Positions 14,833 through 24,329 of a DNA stretch of 42,072 nucleotides are shown here, in pieces; positions within the stretch are counted from its first letter, which is position 1, and the number at the start of each line of letters is the position of its first letter. The notes below the pieces were generated by a model that was not told where the DNA came from, did not search any database, and was given only the letters and a program-made list of their open reading frames with translations. Both the position numbers and the translations under genes were made by a program. This stretch comes from Treponema sp. (lineage in GTDB: Bacteria > Spirochaetota > Spirochaetia > Treponematales > Treponemataceae): the NCBI GenBank assembly GCA_022510865.1, contig JAFLSQ010000019.1, positions 1-42,072 of the forward strand. The letters are read 5' to 3'.

Positions 14833-16638
14833 ATGACAGAGATGAAATACAAGCGCAACTTCTGCATCGTTGCGCACATTGACCACGGAAAATCCACGTT
14901 GTCTGACCGGCTGATTCAGAAGGCAAAAATTATTGACGACCGCAAGATGGTCAATCAGATTCTGGACAACATGGACATTGAGCGCGAGCGCGGAATCACC
15001 ATAAAAAGTCAGGCGGTGACAATTCCATATCATGCGAAGGACGGCCACGACTATGAGCTGAATTTTGTTGATACGCCCGGCCACGTGGATTTCTCTTACG
15101 AGGTCTCGCGGGCAATCGCCTCATGCGAGGGCGCGCTCCTTCTGATTGACGCGACCCAGGGCGTTGAGAGCCAGACCGTCTCCAATATGTACATGGCGCT
15201 GGAGCATGACCTGACGATGGTTCCTGTGATTAACAAAATTGACCTTGCCTCCGCCGATATTGCTTCCTGCAAGAGCCAGATAGACAAAGAGCTTGGGCTT
15301 GATTCCGCTGACGCTCTGTGCGTCTCTGCCAAGACAGGCGAGGGAATCGATGAGCTTATGGAGGCGATTGTCACGAAATTTCCTGCCCCGACAGGCGACC
15401 CGAACGGCAAGGCCGCCGCACTCATTTTTGACTGCCACTATGACGCTTACCGCGGCGTTGTGGTGCACGTGCGTGTGATGGAAGGGCGCATAAAAACCGG
15501 CGATGTAATCCGCATGATGGCGAGCAGCGCAGACTACAAAGTTGAGCAAATCGGGATTTTCAAGATAAACTACGAGGAGACCGGCGTTCTTGAGGCTGGA
15601 GACGTTGGTTATATCATCAGCGGGGTAAAGACCGTCAGCGATGTGAAAGTCGGCGATACAATCACACTTGCTTCCGACCCTGCCGCCGCGCCGCTCCCGG
15701 GCTTCAAGGAAGTCAAGCCGGTGGTTTATTCCTCAATTTACCCGATGGACTCGAATGATTATGAGGAGCTTAAGGCGAGCATGGAGAAGCTCAAGCTGAA
15801 TGACGCGAGCCTTGTTTACGAGAAAGACAATTCACTTGCGCTTGGAAACGGATTTCGCTGCGGATTTCTTGGCCTGCTCCATCTGGAGATAATTCAGGAG
15901 CGACTTGAGCGCGACTTTGACCAGAGCGTGATTTTCACCGCGCCGTCTGTGCGCTACAAACTTCATCTTATCAGCGGGGACGAGACTTTCATCGATAATC
16001 CGTCAGAATATCCGCAGGGGCGCATAAAAGACTCCGAGGAGCCGTACATCAAGGCTTCAATCATCACGCCTGCTGAATATCTTGGCTCGATTATGTCGCT
16101 TTGCACAGAGAAGCGCGGTGCGCAGACGAATATGCAGTATCTGGATGAGAAGCGCGTCGAGCTTACTTACGAGATGCCGCTTTCGGAGGTGCTTTTTGAT
16201 TTTTATGACCGCCTCAAAAGTTACAGCCGCGGATATGCCAGCTTTGATTACGAGGTAATCGGCTACCGCCCGACAGAGCTTGTCAAAGTTGATATTCTGC
16301 TGAACGGCAAGATGGTCGATGCGCTCTCGCTTCTGACTTTCCGCGACAATGCGGTTGTCCGCGCCCGGAAAGTCTGTGAGCGGCTAAAAGGCGAAATCAG
16401 CCGCCAGCAGTTCAAGGTGGCAATCCAGGGGGCAATCGGCAGTCAGATTATCGCGCGGGAGACTGTGAATCCTGTGCGCAAGGACGTTCTGGCAAAATGT
16501 TATGGCGGCGACATCACCCGGAAACGCAAGCTTCTGGAGAAGCAGAAAGAGGGAAAAAAGCGCATGAAAATGATTGGCGATGTGGAGCTTCCGCAGAGCG
16601 CGTTCCTTGCGGTGCTCAAAGAGAACGGCGACGAGTAG
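14833..16638 (+). CDS. lepA: Elongation factor 4 (LepA), ribosome back-translocation GTPase
   Basis: A 601-residue translational GTPase of normal length. The GTPase motifs are A-H-I-D-H-G-K-S (14-21), D-T-P-G-H-V-D-F and N-K-I-D-L. R-G-I-T-I-K-S-Q marks switch I. The C-terminal part has the LepA-specific domain (K-R-K-L-L-E-K-Q-K-E-G-K-K-R-M). It acts on stalled or mistranslocated ribosomes. The start ATG at 14833 has GAGGAAACT upstream. It is last in the tilS series and ends three bases from the convergent DUF115-type gene, with no terminator seen between them. Confidence 0.97.
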   Translation: MTEMKYKRNFCIVAHIDHGKSTLSDRLIQKAKIIDDRKMVNQILDNMDIERERGITIKSQAVTIPYHAKDGHDYELNFVDTPGHVDFSYEVSRAIASCEGALLLIDATQGVESQTVSNMYMALEHDLTMVPVINKIDLASADIASCKSQIDKELGLDSADALCVSAKTGEGIDELMEAIVTKFPAPTGDPNGKAAALIFDCHYDAYRGVVVHVRVMEGRIKTGDVIRMMASSADYKVEQIGIFKINYEETGVLEAGDVGYIISGVKTVSDVKVGDTITLASDPAAAPLPGFKEVKPVVYSSIYPMDSNDYEELKASMEKLKLNDASLVYEKDNSLALGNGFRCGFLGLLHLEIIQERLERDFDQSVIFTAPSVRYKLHLISGDETFIDNPSEYPQGRIKDSEEPYIKASIITPAEYLGSIMSLCTEKRGAQTNMQYLDEKRVELTYEMPLSEVLFDFYDRLKSYSRGYASFDYEVIGYRPTELVKVDILLNGKMVDALSLLTFRDNAVVRARKVCERLKGEISRQQFKVAIQGAIGSQIIARETVNPVRKDVLAKCYGGDITRKRKLLEKQKEGKKRMKMIGDVELPQSAFLAVLKENGDE

Positions 16639-16641
16639 CTG

Positions 16642-18273
16642 TCAGAAAAGGCGCAGAAAAAAATCGATTTCAGTGCGGATTCGGTTCAGAAACGACTGCT
16701 CGTACCTGAACGCCATGCCGTCCGGGTAGTGCAGGAACAAATATTCGCGGCATGCCGCGAGCGCGGTGATTTTTTCCCGACGCTCCGCCTCAGAAATCCC
16801 CAGATTTTCTGTGAGCAGCGCGCGCAGATTCAGAAGCGCGTTTTTCTCCTCTTCAAGAAACTCGGTGATTTTTTCTGCCGATTCGGCGGCATCCACAGAT
16901 TTTTCCTGCGGATTTTTCCCGCTGATTTTTGACGCCCGGTTCTCCATCGCATTTTTTGCGGGAATTGCCAGAGAAATTCCGGTTTTTCCCGAGTCAAAAA
17001 GATTTTTCGCGCCTGCAAAAATCTGTCTGAAAATCTGGCTGTATGATATTAGGATTTTTGTCGTGGTGAACGCCCGCCCGGATTTTTCTGTGAAAGGGAG
17101 CGCATTCTGGTTGTACGCCGCTTTAAAATCATAGATGCTGGAGAGCCGGGTCTGGGAAATCAGTTTGTTTTTGTGGGCGGGCGTGCCCCGTGCGTGAGTG
17201 CGCCCCGCGCTGTAAGAGAAGTCAAGCCCGCAGACGTAGACGGGAAGCTCAGCGCTGGCACGGAAAAGCAGGGCATAGTGCACCATCGTCAGCCCCACTG
17301 ACCCGAACGCCGGGTTCGCGTGAGGCAGGAAGCCTTTTGCTTTTGCCCGGTCGATGAAATCTGCCTGCGTGAATTCGGTGAAAAAATACGAGACCTGATT
17401 TTCACGGAAGCATCTGCGAAGCTGCGGCACGGATGACAGCCCCGCAAAAATGTGGACATCGGTTTTGCCCGCGCTCCCGATGAAGCTGCCCAGAATCACG
17501 CTCTGGGCCTCCTCAATAAAAACGCCGTCCGGGATAATTCCCCTTGCTTGCAGCGCGGCGAGCGCGGTGTCCGCGCACAGGATAAAAAAATCTTGCCGGT
17601 GCAGGTTTTCAATCGCAATGTTGTCAAAAAAATAATCCGTGCTCTCCCCGGCCCCGAAGCAAAGAATTGGCCGCGTGATTTTCCCGAGAAAGTTTTCGAT
17701 TGGAGTTGTGCGCGGCATGGCTTTGAGGTTTGCAAAGAAATTCCTGCTGTATTTTCGCCCGAATTTTGTGAGCGTCACGCGGTTTTTCCAGTACGTCATC
17801 ATCGCGTCCGTGCACGCTTCCCCAAGCAGTTTATAGTACTGCTGATTGAGCTGCGTTCCGGCAGAAAAATCAATTGCGATTACCCGGCGGTACTGCCCGC
17901 TCTTGTTCTGGTCGTAAATCCACTGCGGCAGTGCGTCCAGTTCGGAAGGTGAGGGCCTGAAAATCCGGTTGGAGGCAACTTTTTTTTTGCACAGGCTGTC
18001 CGCGTCAAAAAACGAGGCTGAGAAATCAAAAAGTTCCTGATTTTTCTCGCACAGAATTGCCATGCAGTTTTCCGGCAGCTTTTCCATCAGCTCGCGCAGG
18101 CCGTGCGGCAAAACCGGCGAGAGGCATAAAATCACCGAGCCGGGCAGGAAATCAGTTTCTGCGATTTTTTTTACGATGTTTTTCGCGGGATTGTACTTTG
18201 AGTAGAGCAGGTGACCGTTGTAGGAGACAGAAACGCCCTGCTCAGTGTGAATGAGGCAGGGCTTGTCAGTCAT
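16642..18273 (-). CDS. DUF115 / MptE-like protein (motility accessory factor type)
   Basis: A 543-residue protein. The middle part (about 200-400) matches the DUF115 family: P-I-L-C-F-G-A-G-E-S-T, I-L-C-A-D-T-A-L-A-A-L, N-P-A-F-G-S-V-G-L-T-M and V-Y-V-C-G-L-D-F-S-Y with T-H-A-R-G. Relatives include pterin pyrophosphokinase-like proteins and the motility accessory factors that modify flagellins in other bacteria. The role here is inferred, perhaps sugar transfer to flagellar or surface proteins. The chosen start is the ATG at 18273; a TTG four codons upstream is also possible. It lies 14 bases behind the chaperone gene on the same strand. Its neighbours are not flagellar genes, so the target stays open. 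Confidence 0.72.
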   Translation of the reverse strand: MTDKPCLIHTEQGVSVSYNGHLLYSKYNPAKNIVKKIAETDFLPGSVILCLSPVLPHGLRELMEKLPENCMAILCEKNQELFDFSASFFDADSLCKKKVASNRIFRPSPSELDALPQWIYDQNKSGQYRRVIAIDFSAGTQLNQQYYKLLGEACTDAMMTYWKNRVTLTKFGRKYSRNFFANLKAMPRTTPIENFLGKITRPILCFGAGESTDYFFDNIAIENLHRQDFFILCADTALAALQARGIIPDGVFIEEAQSVILGSFIGSAGKTDVHIFAGLSSVPQLRRCFRENQVSYFFTEFTQADFIDRAKAKGFLPHANPAFGSVGLTMVHYALLFRASAELPVYVCGLDFSYSAGRTHARGTPAHKNKLISQTRLSSIYDFKAAYNQNALPFTEKSGRAFTTTKILISYSQIFRQIFAGAKNLFDSGKTGISLAIPAKNAMENRASKISGKNPQEKSVDAAESAEKITEFLEEEKNALLNLRALLTENLGISEAERREKITALAACREYLFLHYPDGMAFRYEQSFLNRIRTEIDFFLRLF

Positions 18274-18287
18274 CGCGGTGTCCAAAT

Positions 18288-19751
18288 CTAGTTCAAATAG
18301 TTGCTGAAATAAACCTGCGAGAAATTGTTCTCCAGCTTGTCGCTTGAGAGAATGAAATTCTGGGCGGCAGTCTCATCGTATGATTTCAGACTTGAATCCG
18401 AGTATGGGCTGTCCTCATCGACTGTGGTTGAAGTTGTGAGCTGCAGCACGATGATGTTGTCGTTCATAACAATCGGCTCTGAATATTCATTCATCTGGAG
18501 GCTGAACGCGGTTCGCAGGAAATTCTCGTTTGAGTCAGCGTTGGAAAGCCCCGGAAGCGATGTGTTCACGGACGCGCATATATCGACGCTGCCGAAGTTC
18601 AGCGGGAACGGCTCAATCTGGCGGCCCTCAACTTCGAACGCGGCGCAGGCGGAATCAAAATCTGATTTGAGCGCGGCGGTCGTGAAATCAGTCGCCATTG
18701 CCTTGAAATAGTCCTCAACGCGGGTGCGCTCGTAATTTGTGATATATGACGAGACCGTGGTTTTTATCTCATCGCTGTCAAGGTCGGCTTTTTCCGGTGC
18801 GCCGTCCGCCTTGAAAAGCGTGTAGCCGTAAATTGTCTCGATGACAGGACTCACTGCATCAAGGGCAAGGCCGGAAATCACGGCGATGTCATCCTTGCTC
18901 ACGATGATGTTCTCAATCTGGTACTGGTACGGGGATGTGATTTTTCCCTCTGTGTTGGTGAAATTTTTGGTTGAATACTCGGACACCGCGTCCGCAAAAG
19001 TAATCTCGTTGTTGGCAAGGCGTTTTGCGATTGTCTCTGCTGTTGACTTGTCGGAGACTGTAATCAGAGATAAATCATATTTTGTGAATTTGGCGGTGTT
19101 CTCCTTTGCAAAGCGCATTTTCTCCTCTTCCGGATAATCTGAGAGCGAGAATGCCGCGATGTTGAATCCGCGCCTGTCTTTGCCGTAATTCCGGATAAAA
19201 TCCCGCTCGGCATCTGACTCTTTAAGCCCGTAAAGCGCGGTCGTGCCCACCTGCTCGGAATCAGAGCCGAAGTTATCATCATAAAAACGCGATGTCGTCA
19301 GCTCGTCCTGAATTCCTGTGCGAAGCTCCGCGATGGCTGATTCCGGGGTCTGCTTATAAAGTTTTGATGAGTATTTGCCGGTCTCGTCGTAAAAATATGG
19401 AATCATCTGGCGCGTGATTGCCTGATCCGGCACCTCATATCCGCTTTTTTTCACTGCGTCAATGTACGCGTACTTTGTGACCGTTGAGTCGAACGCATAA
19501 CTGAAAATATAATAGTAGGCTGATGAGTCCAGCTGCCGTCCGTTCTGGAACATCTGACCGTACTGCGACACGAAATTCGCAAAATCAGAGCCTTGCTCAT
19601 AGCGGATTGCCTTCTTGTTGTATTTTCCGAACGTGGGGGCATCACTCTGCCTCTGGCTCTGCCCGGTGAATGCGGGGAGCACGACAAAACAGAACGCGCA
19701 TATTAAAAGGACTACCAGCGAGCCGACTGTATAAAGCGTATTTTTTTTCAT
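18288..19751 (-). CDS. PpiD/SurA-like membrane-anchored peptidyl-prolyl isomerase/chaperone
   Basis: A 487-residue protein with one N-terminal membrane helix (about 7-27, G-S-L-V-V-L-L-I-C-A-F-C-F-V-V-L) and a large outer domain. The N-terminal helical part resembles the SurA/PpiD chaperone fold (R-Y-E-Q-G-S-D-F-A-N-F). A parvulin-type region follows near 230-315 (A-E-T-I-A-K-R-L-A-N-N-E-I-T-F-A-D-A-V and S-P-V-I-E-T-I-Y-G-Y-T-L-F). Such proteins help fold outer-membrane and periplasmic proteins. A consensus promoter with a 17-bp spacer lies upstream and GAGGT is the ribosome site. Catalytic isomerase activity is not certain from the residues. Confidence 0.75.
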   Translation of the reverse strand: MKKNTLYTVGSLVVLLICAFCFVVLPAFTGQSQRQSDAPTFGKYNKKAIRYEQGSDFANFVSQYGQMFQNGRQLDSSAYYYIFSYAFDSTVTKYAYIDAVKKSGYEVPDQAITRQMIPYFYDETGKYSSKLYKQTPESAIAELRTGIQDELTTSRFYDDNFGSDSEQVGTTALYGLKESDAERDFIRNYGKDRRGFNIAAFSLSDYPEEEKMRFAKENTAKFTKYDLSLITVSDKSTAETIAKRLANNEITFADAVSEYSTKNFTNTEGKITSPYQYQIENIIVSKDDIAVISGLALDAVSPVIETIYGYTLFKADGAPEKADLDSDEIKTTVSSYITNYERTRVEDYFKAMATDFTTAALKSDFDSACAAFEVEGRQIEPFPLNFGSVDICASVNTSLPGLSNADSNENFLRTAFSLQMNEYSEPIVMNDNIIVLQLTTSTTVDEDSPYSDSSLKSYDETAAQNFILSSDKLENNFSQVYFSNYLN

Positions 19752-19789
19752 AGCGAAAGACCAACCTCAGTTTTAAAATTAGGTAAATA

Positions 19790-19818
19790 ACTTTAACATA
19801 GAGAAAAGTTGCTGTCAA
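19790..19818 (-). promoter_or_regulatory. Promoter of the PpiD/SurA-like gene
   Basis: TTGACA (19813-19818), a 17-bp spacer and TAAAGT (19790-19795) on the minus strand. It lies in the short gap after ddl, about 38 bases before the start codon. Confidence 0.8.
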
Positions 19819-19837
19819 TCAGTCTGAGCGCGGGCGT

Positions 19838-20965
19838 TCAGCGGGATGTTGTCAGCCGATGTTTTGACTCGTAACGCCTGAGAGCCTCGTCAATCAGAAG
19901 CTCGGTGAGCGCGGTGAAATCAAGCCCGGAGGCATCGCAGAGTTTAAGGAACATACTGATTGGAGTGAAGCCCGGCATCGTGTTGATTTCATTCAGGTAG
20001 ATGGCGTTCGTGTCCTTGTCCACAAAAAAATCCACGCGGGCAAGTCCTGTCACATCAAGGACTTTGTAGGCGGCGCAGGCAGTTTTGCGGATTTTCTCAA
20101 GGTCGCCTTCCGAAAGTTCGGCCGGGATAATCAGTTTTGCGCCGTTCGGGTCATTGTATTTTGCGTCAAAATCGTAGAACGTGTGGGTTGGGGCAATCTC
20201 GCCGGGAATATAAGCGATGACATCCTCGCACTCGCTCTCAGGCGGGTAAGTCACAGAATTTCCTGTCACGCTGCACTCAATCTCGCGGGCATTCACGGAT
20301 TTCTCAATCAGAACCTTGTCATCCCACAAGAACGCTTCCATCAGATTATAGCACAGCTCGCGGCGGTTTGTCGCTTTTGCGGCTCCGTTTGAGCTTCCCG
20401 AGCAGCACGGCTTTACGAACATCGGATAGCCGATTTCTTTCTCTGCCTCGTCAATGAATGCGTCGTACAGAACCGAGTCCAGCATCACAAAGCGTTTCAT
20501 GCAGACATAGGGCACGACCGGAAGTCCAACGCTCTGCCAGAGCATTTTTGTCTTTTCCTTGTCCATGGTGACTGCGGACGCGAGCGGCGTGCAGCCCACA
20601 TACGGAATATCTGCCATCTCAAAAAGCCCCTGAATCGTGCCGTCCTCGCCGTAAGTTCCGTGGAGCGCGGGGAAAACGACATCAAGGCTGAGGCTTTTTC
20701 CCGCGACGCTAAGAGCCTCTTTTCCCGCGCCCGGAATTATTGTCACGGCGTTGCGCTCGTCCTCGGTGATTGTAAGGGCCGCGCCGTCATCCCTGCGGAT
20801 TCTCTCGCATTCGCTGCTGTCCTGAAGATACCATTTTCCTTTTTTTGTTATCCCGATTAGAAAAACATTGTGATTCTCTGCGATTCCTCTTGCCAACGAC
20901 GCGGCAGAAATCAGACTGATTTCATGCTCTCCGCTTTTCCCGCCGTAAATTATCCCGATGTTCAT
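19838..20965 (-). CDS. ddl: D-alanine--D-alanine ligase
   Basis: A 375-residue ATP-grasp enzyme that joins two D-alanines for peptidoglycan precursors. Family motifs are G-G-K-S-G-E-H-E-I-S-L at the N-terminus, F-P-A-L-H-G-T-Y-G-E-D-G-T-I-Q, P-Y-V-G-C, the flexible loop F-V-K-P-C-C-S-G-S-S-N-G and the metal site Y-L-N-E-I-N-T-M-P-G-F-T. The ATG at 20965 overlaps the murE stop by four bases, so it is translationally coupled to murE. A T-M-P-G-F-T ending is usual for Ddl. Confidence 0.95.
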   Translation of the reverse strand: MNIGIIYGGKSGEHEISLISAASLARGIAENHNVFLIGITKKGKWYLQDSSECERIRRDDGAALTITEDERNAVTIIPGAGKEALSVAGKSLSLDVVFPALHGTYGEDGTIQGLFEMADIPYVGCTPLASAVTMDKEKTKMLWQSVGLPVVPYVCMKRFVMLDSVLYDAFIDEAEKEIGYPMFVKPCCSGSSNGAAKATNRRELCYNLMEAFLWDDKVLIEKSVNAREIECSVTGNSVTYPPESECEDVIAYIPGEIAPTHTFYDFDAKYNDPNGAKLIIPAELSEGDLEKIRKTACAAYKVLDVTGLARVDFFVDKDTNAIYLNEINTMPGFTPISMFLKLCDASGLDFTALTELLIDEALRRYESKHRLTTSR

Positions 20966-22716
20966 GCTTTTTCTCCCAAAAGTTCGTGCAGTGCGTTTCT
21001 GACCTCGCTTATCTCATCATATTGCATAACAAAATCTTTGTAAATGATGCTGTTCTCGTGCGATTTTCCAAGAAAAAGCAGAATATCGCCTTTCTTGGCC
21101 ATGCCCAGCATCTGGCGGATTGCTTTTGGCCTGTCCGGGGTGATGAAAAGGTCCTTGCCAAGAATTTTGCCCTCTTTTTCCGCGCCTTCGGCAATCATTC
21201 TGAGCAGTTCCTCTGGATTCTCGCCGCGCGGGTCCTCGTCCGCAAGCACGAGCGTATCGCAGAAACGCGCGGCAATCTGCCCTTGAAGCGGGCGTTTTGT
21301 CAGGTCGCGCTCGCCGCCGCTCCCGAACAGCGCGAGCATCCGGCCGGTGCACCGCTCACGCAGCGGCGGGAAAATCGTCTGGAATGATGACGGGGTGTGC
21401 GCGTAGTCAACAATCACCTCAAAATCCTGGCCCTCGTCAATCACGGTCATTCGGCCTTTCACCGGCACAAGTTCTGATGTGTGTGCTGCCACCTCCGCAA
21501 AGTCAAGCCCGGTCACGCTGCTCACCGCGATAATTGAGGCCATCAGATTGTATGCGTTGAACGCGCCGGGCAGATCAGCCTGAACCGCGAACTGAGTGCG
21601 GGCATCGCTTTCTTCCGGCTTGCAAAGGGCGTTCTTTCCGTCCGCGGTCACGCAGAAAGAGATTCCGTCTGATTTAGCTGCGATGTCGTGCGCGCGCATG
21701 AGGCTTATGCCCGCGGGAATTTCTGGAAGCGCGTCCGTGGCAGAGAAATCGCAGGCGGATTTTCCCGCCTTTCCTTCCGTCGTGAAGCCGTAAACCGGAT
21801 GCTTCGTGGATTTTATGAAATATTCTGCGGACGGGTCCTCAAGGTTCACAATCCCGATGGAATTTATGGCTTTTTTCTCGCCCGCAATTGTTTTTATGTG
21901 CTGATTTTTGTCCAGCGCACGGAAAAGGTTCGCCTTGTCGCAGCGGTAAGTCTCAAAATCCTTGTGGAATTCCAGATGCTCCAGCGTGACGTTCATAAAA
22001 ACCGCGCAGTCAAACGCGATGTTCCCGCAGCGGTTCAGCCTGCCAGAAAGTCCGTGCGATGAGCTTTCAATCACCGCGTATTTGCAGCCGTTCTGGAGCA
22101 TCTCGTTTAGGTGGTGCTGGATTATCGGGGCTTCCGGCGTGGTCTGGTGCTGTGGATTCGCGCGCGCCTCGCCGCCAAAAGAATATTCCACGGTGGATAT
22201 GAATCCCGCTTTCTGACCGCATGAGCGCAGAAGCTGCCAGATGAAGCTTACGGTGCTGGATTTTCCTTCCGTCCCGGTCACGCCAATCACAATCAGCCGC
22301 TCAGAGGGATTGTCATAGAATGCCGCGGAGAGGGGAGCCATCGCAATCCGCGCGTCATCAACTTTTATGAGCGCAGGGGCGAATTTGTCAATCTCATCAG
22401 AGATTCCGTTCTCAATCGTCCGCTCGATTATGGCTTTTGCGATGGCAGGCTTAAGCTCGTCAGAAAGCTCGCCCTGAAAAACCACCGCGTTCGCCCCGGA
22501 AAGAATTGCCTGCGCGATGAAGCGGTTGCCGTCGGTGTGCGTGCCCGGGAGCGCGAAAAAAAGGCTTCCTTTTGAGACCTCGCGCGAGTCAAAGACAAGG
22601 TTTGTGACAGGAATATTTTTGATTTCCTGCGAGCCGTCAATCCTTGTGCCGTCCGCAGCGACAACGGTGCAGCTCACGGATGGAATAATCTGCGAAAGAT
22701 ACTTTTTCATACTCAT
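20962..22716 (-). CDS. murE: UDP-N-acetylmuramyl-tripeptide synthetase
   Basis: A 584-residue Mur ligase that adds the third amino acid of the peptidoglycan stem. The N-terminal domain has the MurE start (V-F-D-S-R-E-V-S-K-G-S-L-F-F-A-L). The ATP loop is G-V-T-G-T-E-G-K-S-S (145-154). The UMAG-binding part has H-Q-T-T-P-E-A, and the C-terminal domain has V-D-Y-A-H-T-P and F-G-S-G-G-E-R-D. The substrate loop reads D-E-D-P-R-G-E instead of the D-N-P-R of classical diaminopimelate enzymes, so the amino acid (ornithine, lysine or DAP) is open. The start is ATG at 22716, or the second ATG two codons later. It is longer than the usual 480-500 residues because of an insert near residues 85-115 and extra sequence in the middle. 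Confidence 0.93.
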   Translation of the reverse strand: MSMKKYLSQIIPSVSCTVVAADGTRIDGSQEIKNIPVTNLVFDSREVSKGSLFFALPGTHTDGNRFIAQAILSGANAVVFQGELSDELKPAIAKAIIERTIENGISDEIDKFAPALIKVDDARIAMAPLSAAFYDNPSERLIVIGVTGTEGKSSTVSFIWQLLRSCGQKAGFISTVEYSFGGEARANPQHQTTPEAPIIQHHLNEMLQNGCKYAVIESSSHGLSGRLNRCGNIAFDCAVFMNVTLEHLEFHKDFETYRCDKANLFRALDKNQHIKTIAGEKKAINSIGIVNLEDPSAEYFIKSTKHPVYGFTTEGKAGKSACDFSATDALPEIPAGISLMRAHDIAAKSDGISFCVTADGKNALCKPEESDARTQFAVQADLPGAFNAYNLMASIIAVSSVTGLDFAEVAAHTSELVPVKGRMTVIDEGQDFEVIVDYAHTPSSFQTIFPPLRERCTGRMLALFGSGGERDLTKRPLQGQIAARFCDTLVLADEDPRGENPEELLRMIAEGAEKEGKILGKDLFITPDRPKAIRQMLGMAKKGDILLFLGKSHENSIIYKDFVMQYDEISEVRNALHELLGEKA

Positions 22717-22895
22717 TTATCGGCTTCCGTGCGTCTGCTTTTAGCACATTCTGATTGATTTCCCGTCCTGATTTCCTTGCCGCAACTTTCCGTAAAGTTA
22801 TCACTGCGGCAGGAAAATCCGCATAAACATAAAATTTTACATTCGCGCGGCGTATCTTTTTTAAGAAGATTTTGTATGAAAAAATCACGGCTCTA

Positions 22896-22958
22896 AGCAG
22901 GGCAGGGGAAGTCCACGCCGTCCGGTGCGCGGATGGACTTCCCGCGGATTTTCCTGCT
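22896..22958 (-). terminator. Long stem-loop downstream of the xylanase gene
   Basis: An inner ten-pair stem GGGAAGTCCA/TGGACTTCCC (22906-22915 with 22934-22943) is flanked by AGCAGG/CCTGCT (22896-22901 with 22953-22958). It lies just after the xylanase stop. No long T-run follows directly, so it may be a 3' stabilising structure as much as a terminator. Confidence 0.55.
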
Positions 22959-22959
22959 T

Positions 22960-24306
22960 TTATTTTGCGGCAGAAATCACCGCCTCAAAAGAGCCGTTCG
23001 GGTAGTATGAGGTTCCCTCGCGGTCAAAAAGCAGCGGGTACTGCTTGCCGTTCTGTGCTATCCACGACTCCTGGTTGCTGATTCCCCAGAGCGTCACGTT
23101 GGTCACTTTGTTCGCGCCTTGATATTTCCTGCCGTAATTTTTGAGCATGGCAAAATAGTCGCCGTAAAGTTTTGCCGCACTCTCCGCGGATTTTGCGGCA
23201 ATATCGAATTCCGTGATATGCACGTCAAATCCGGCATCAAGGAAGCGTTTTAGGGCGCGCTCATAGCCCGTGATATTCGGGAAAGTTTCTCCCACGTGCG
23301 ACTGCATTCCTATGACATCAATTCGGGGCTTCACGGATTTTCCCGCAACCTGAACGGCAGGCGCGGAGCGCACCTTATCCGCAAGATAAAGAATCGCGCT
23401 CGTCTTGAATCCGCCGTTGTAATCCATGTATTCGTTGTAGTCATTGTAGCAGAGCACGACATCCTGCGGCGCATAGGCGTTCGCGAATCTGAACGCATTG
23501 ACTATGAACTCATCATCCCCGTAAATCTGATACCACCTTGACCCGCCGTCTTTTGGCGCTTTGTCCTTGTCTTTTGTCTGTCCGCGAAGATAATTCTGAC
23601 CGCTTCCCGTGTAAGTTCTCTGCGCGTCATCCGCCGCGGCCTCATTCACGACATCCCACGCCCAGATGATGTGTTTGCCGCCGTTGTTCGCTTTCTCCCA
23701 CTCGGCGACGTGCTCCAGCACCGTTTTGATGTACCACTCGTGCCGGGCGGTCATCGTCTCTTTATCAACAAGATTTGTGATTTTATCCCCTTTGATTTTC
23801 GGGTCATATCCCTTGGCAAAAAATGCCTCCGGAGTCTGCGAGTGCCACGTGAGAACATGGCCGCGCATCAGAAGTCCGCTGTCTTTGCACGCCTGCAAAA
23901 TCTGATCCATGCGGGCAAATCCGTTCAGAACCGGCACTTCGATTGTCTTGCCGTTGCTCGCCGTGAATTTCTCGCCGGCAATCTGGGCCTTTGTCTGCCC
24001 CCACGTAATCCCAAAGATTGTATCGGGCTTGAAATCGTTTCCCATCGTGACTGAGTGGGCGTGCCTTGCAAGACCCTCGCGCACCGCCGCGGACTGAAGC
24101 TCGCCGAAGTTGCGGTTCCACGGCTTGTACTCGCATGCGATGCCGATGCTGTCAAAATAATCCTTGTAGGTTTGTTTGAGCGACGGCACCGAGTTGTCTG
24201 TCCATGCCGCCTTTGGAGCCGCAAATGCGCCCGTCATTGCTGACGCAAACAAAACCGATGAGCAGACCAGAGTCGCAAAAGTCATTCGTCCAAGAGTTCT
24301 TTTCAT
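22960..24306 (-). CDS. GH10 endo-1,4-beta-xylanase, secreted
   Basis: A 448-residue single-domain xylanase with a signal peptide (about 1-30, ending A-F-A-A). The TIM barrel carries the GH10 residues: the acid/base Glu222 in W-D-V-V-N-E-A and the nucleophile Glu366 in H-I-T-E-F-D-I. H-V-L-T-W-H-S-Q-T-P also belongs to the subsite region. No carbohydrate-binding module is present. It cuts the xylan backbone outside the cytoplasm and could feed fragments to the GH43 enzyme made from 6854-8449. GGAGGAAGAA precedes the ATG. It follows hisF by 23 bases, but a TATAAA just upstream may give it a separate promoter. Confidence 0.95.
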   Translation of the reverse strand: MKRTLGRMTFATLVCSSVLFASAMTGAFAAPKAAWTDNSVPSLKQTYKDYFDSIGIACEYKPWNRNFGELQSAAVREGLARHAHSVTMGNDFKPDTIFGITWGQTKAQIAGEKFTASNGKTIEVPVLNGFARMDQILQACKDSGLLMRGHVLTWHSQTPEAFFAKGYDPKIKGDKITNLVDKETMTARHEWYIKTVLEHVAEWEKANNGGKHIIWAWDVVNEAAADDAQRTYTGSGQNYLRGQTKDKDKAPKDGGSRWYQIYGDDEFIVNAFRFANAYAPQDVVLCYNDYNEYMDYNGGFKTSAILYLADKVRSAPAVQVAGKSVKPRIDVIGMQSHVGETFPNITGYERALKRFLDAGFDVHITEFDIAAKSAESAAKLYGDYFAMLKNYGRKYQGANKVTNVTLWGISNQESWIAQNGKQYPLLFDREGTSYYPNGSFEAVISAAK

Positions 24307-24329
24307 TTCTTCCTCCAGAAATTGTGATT

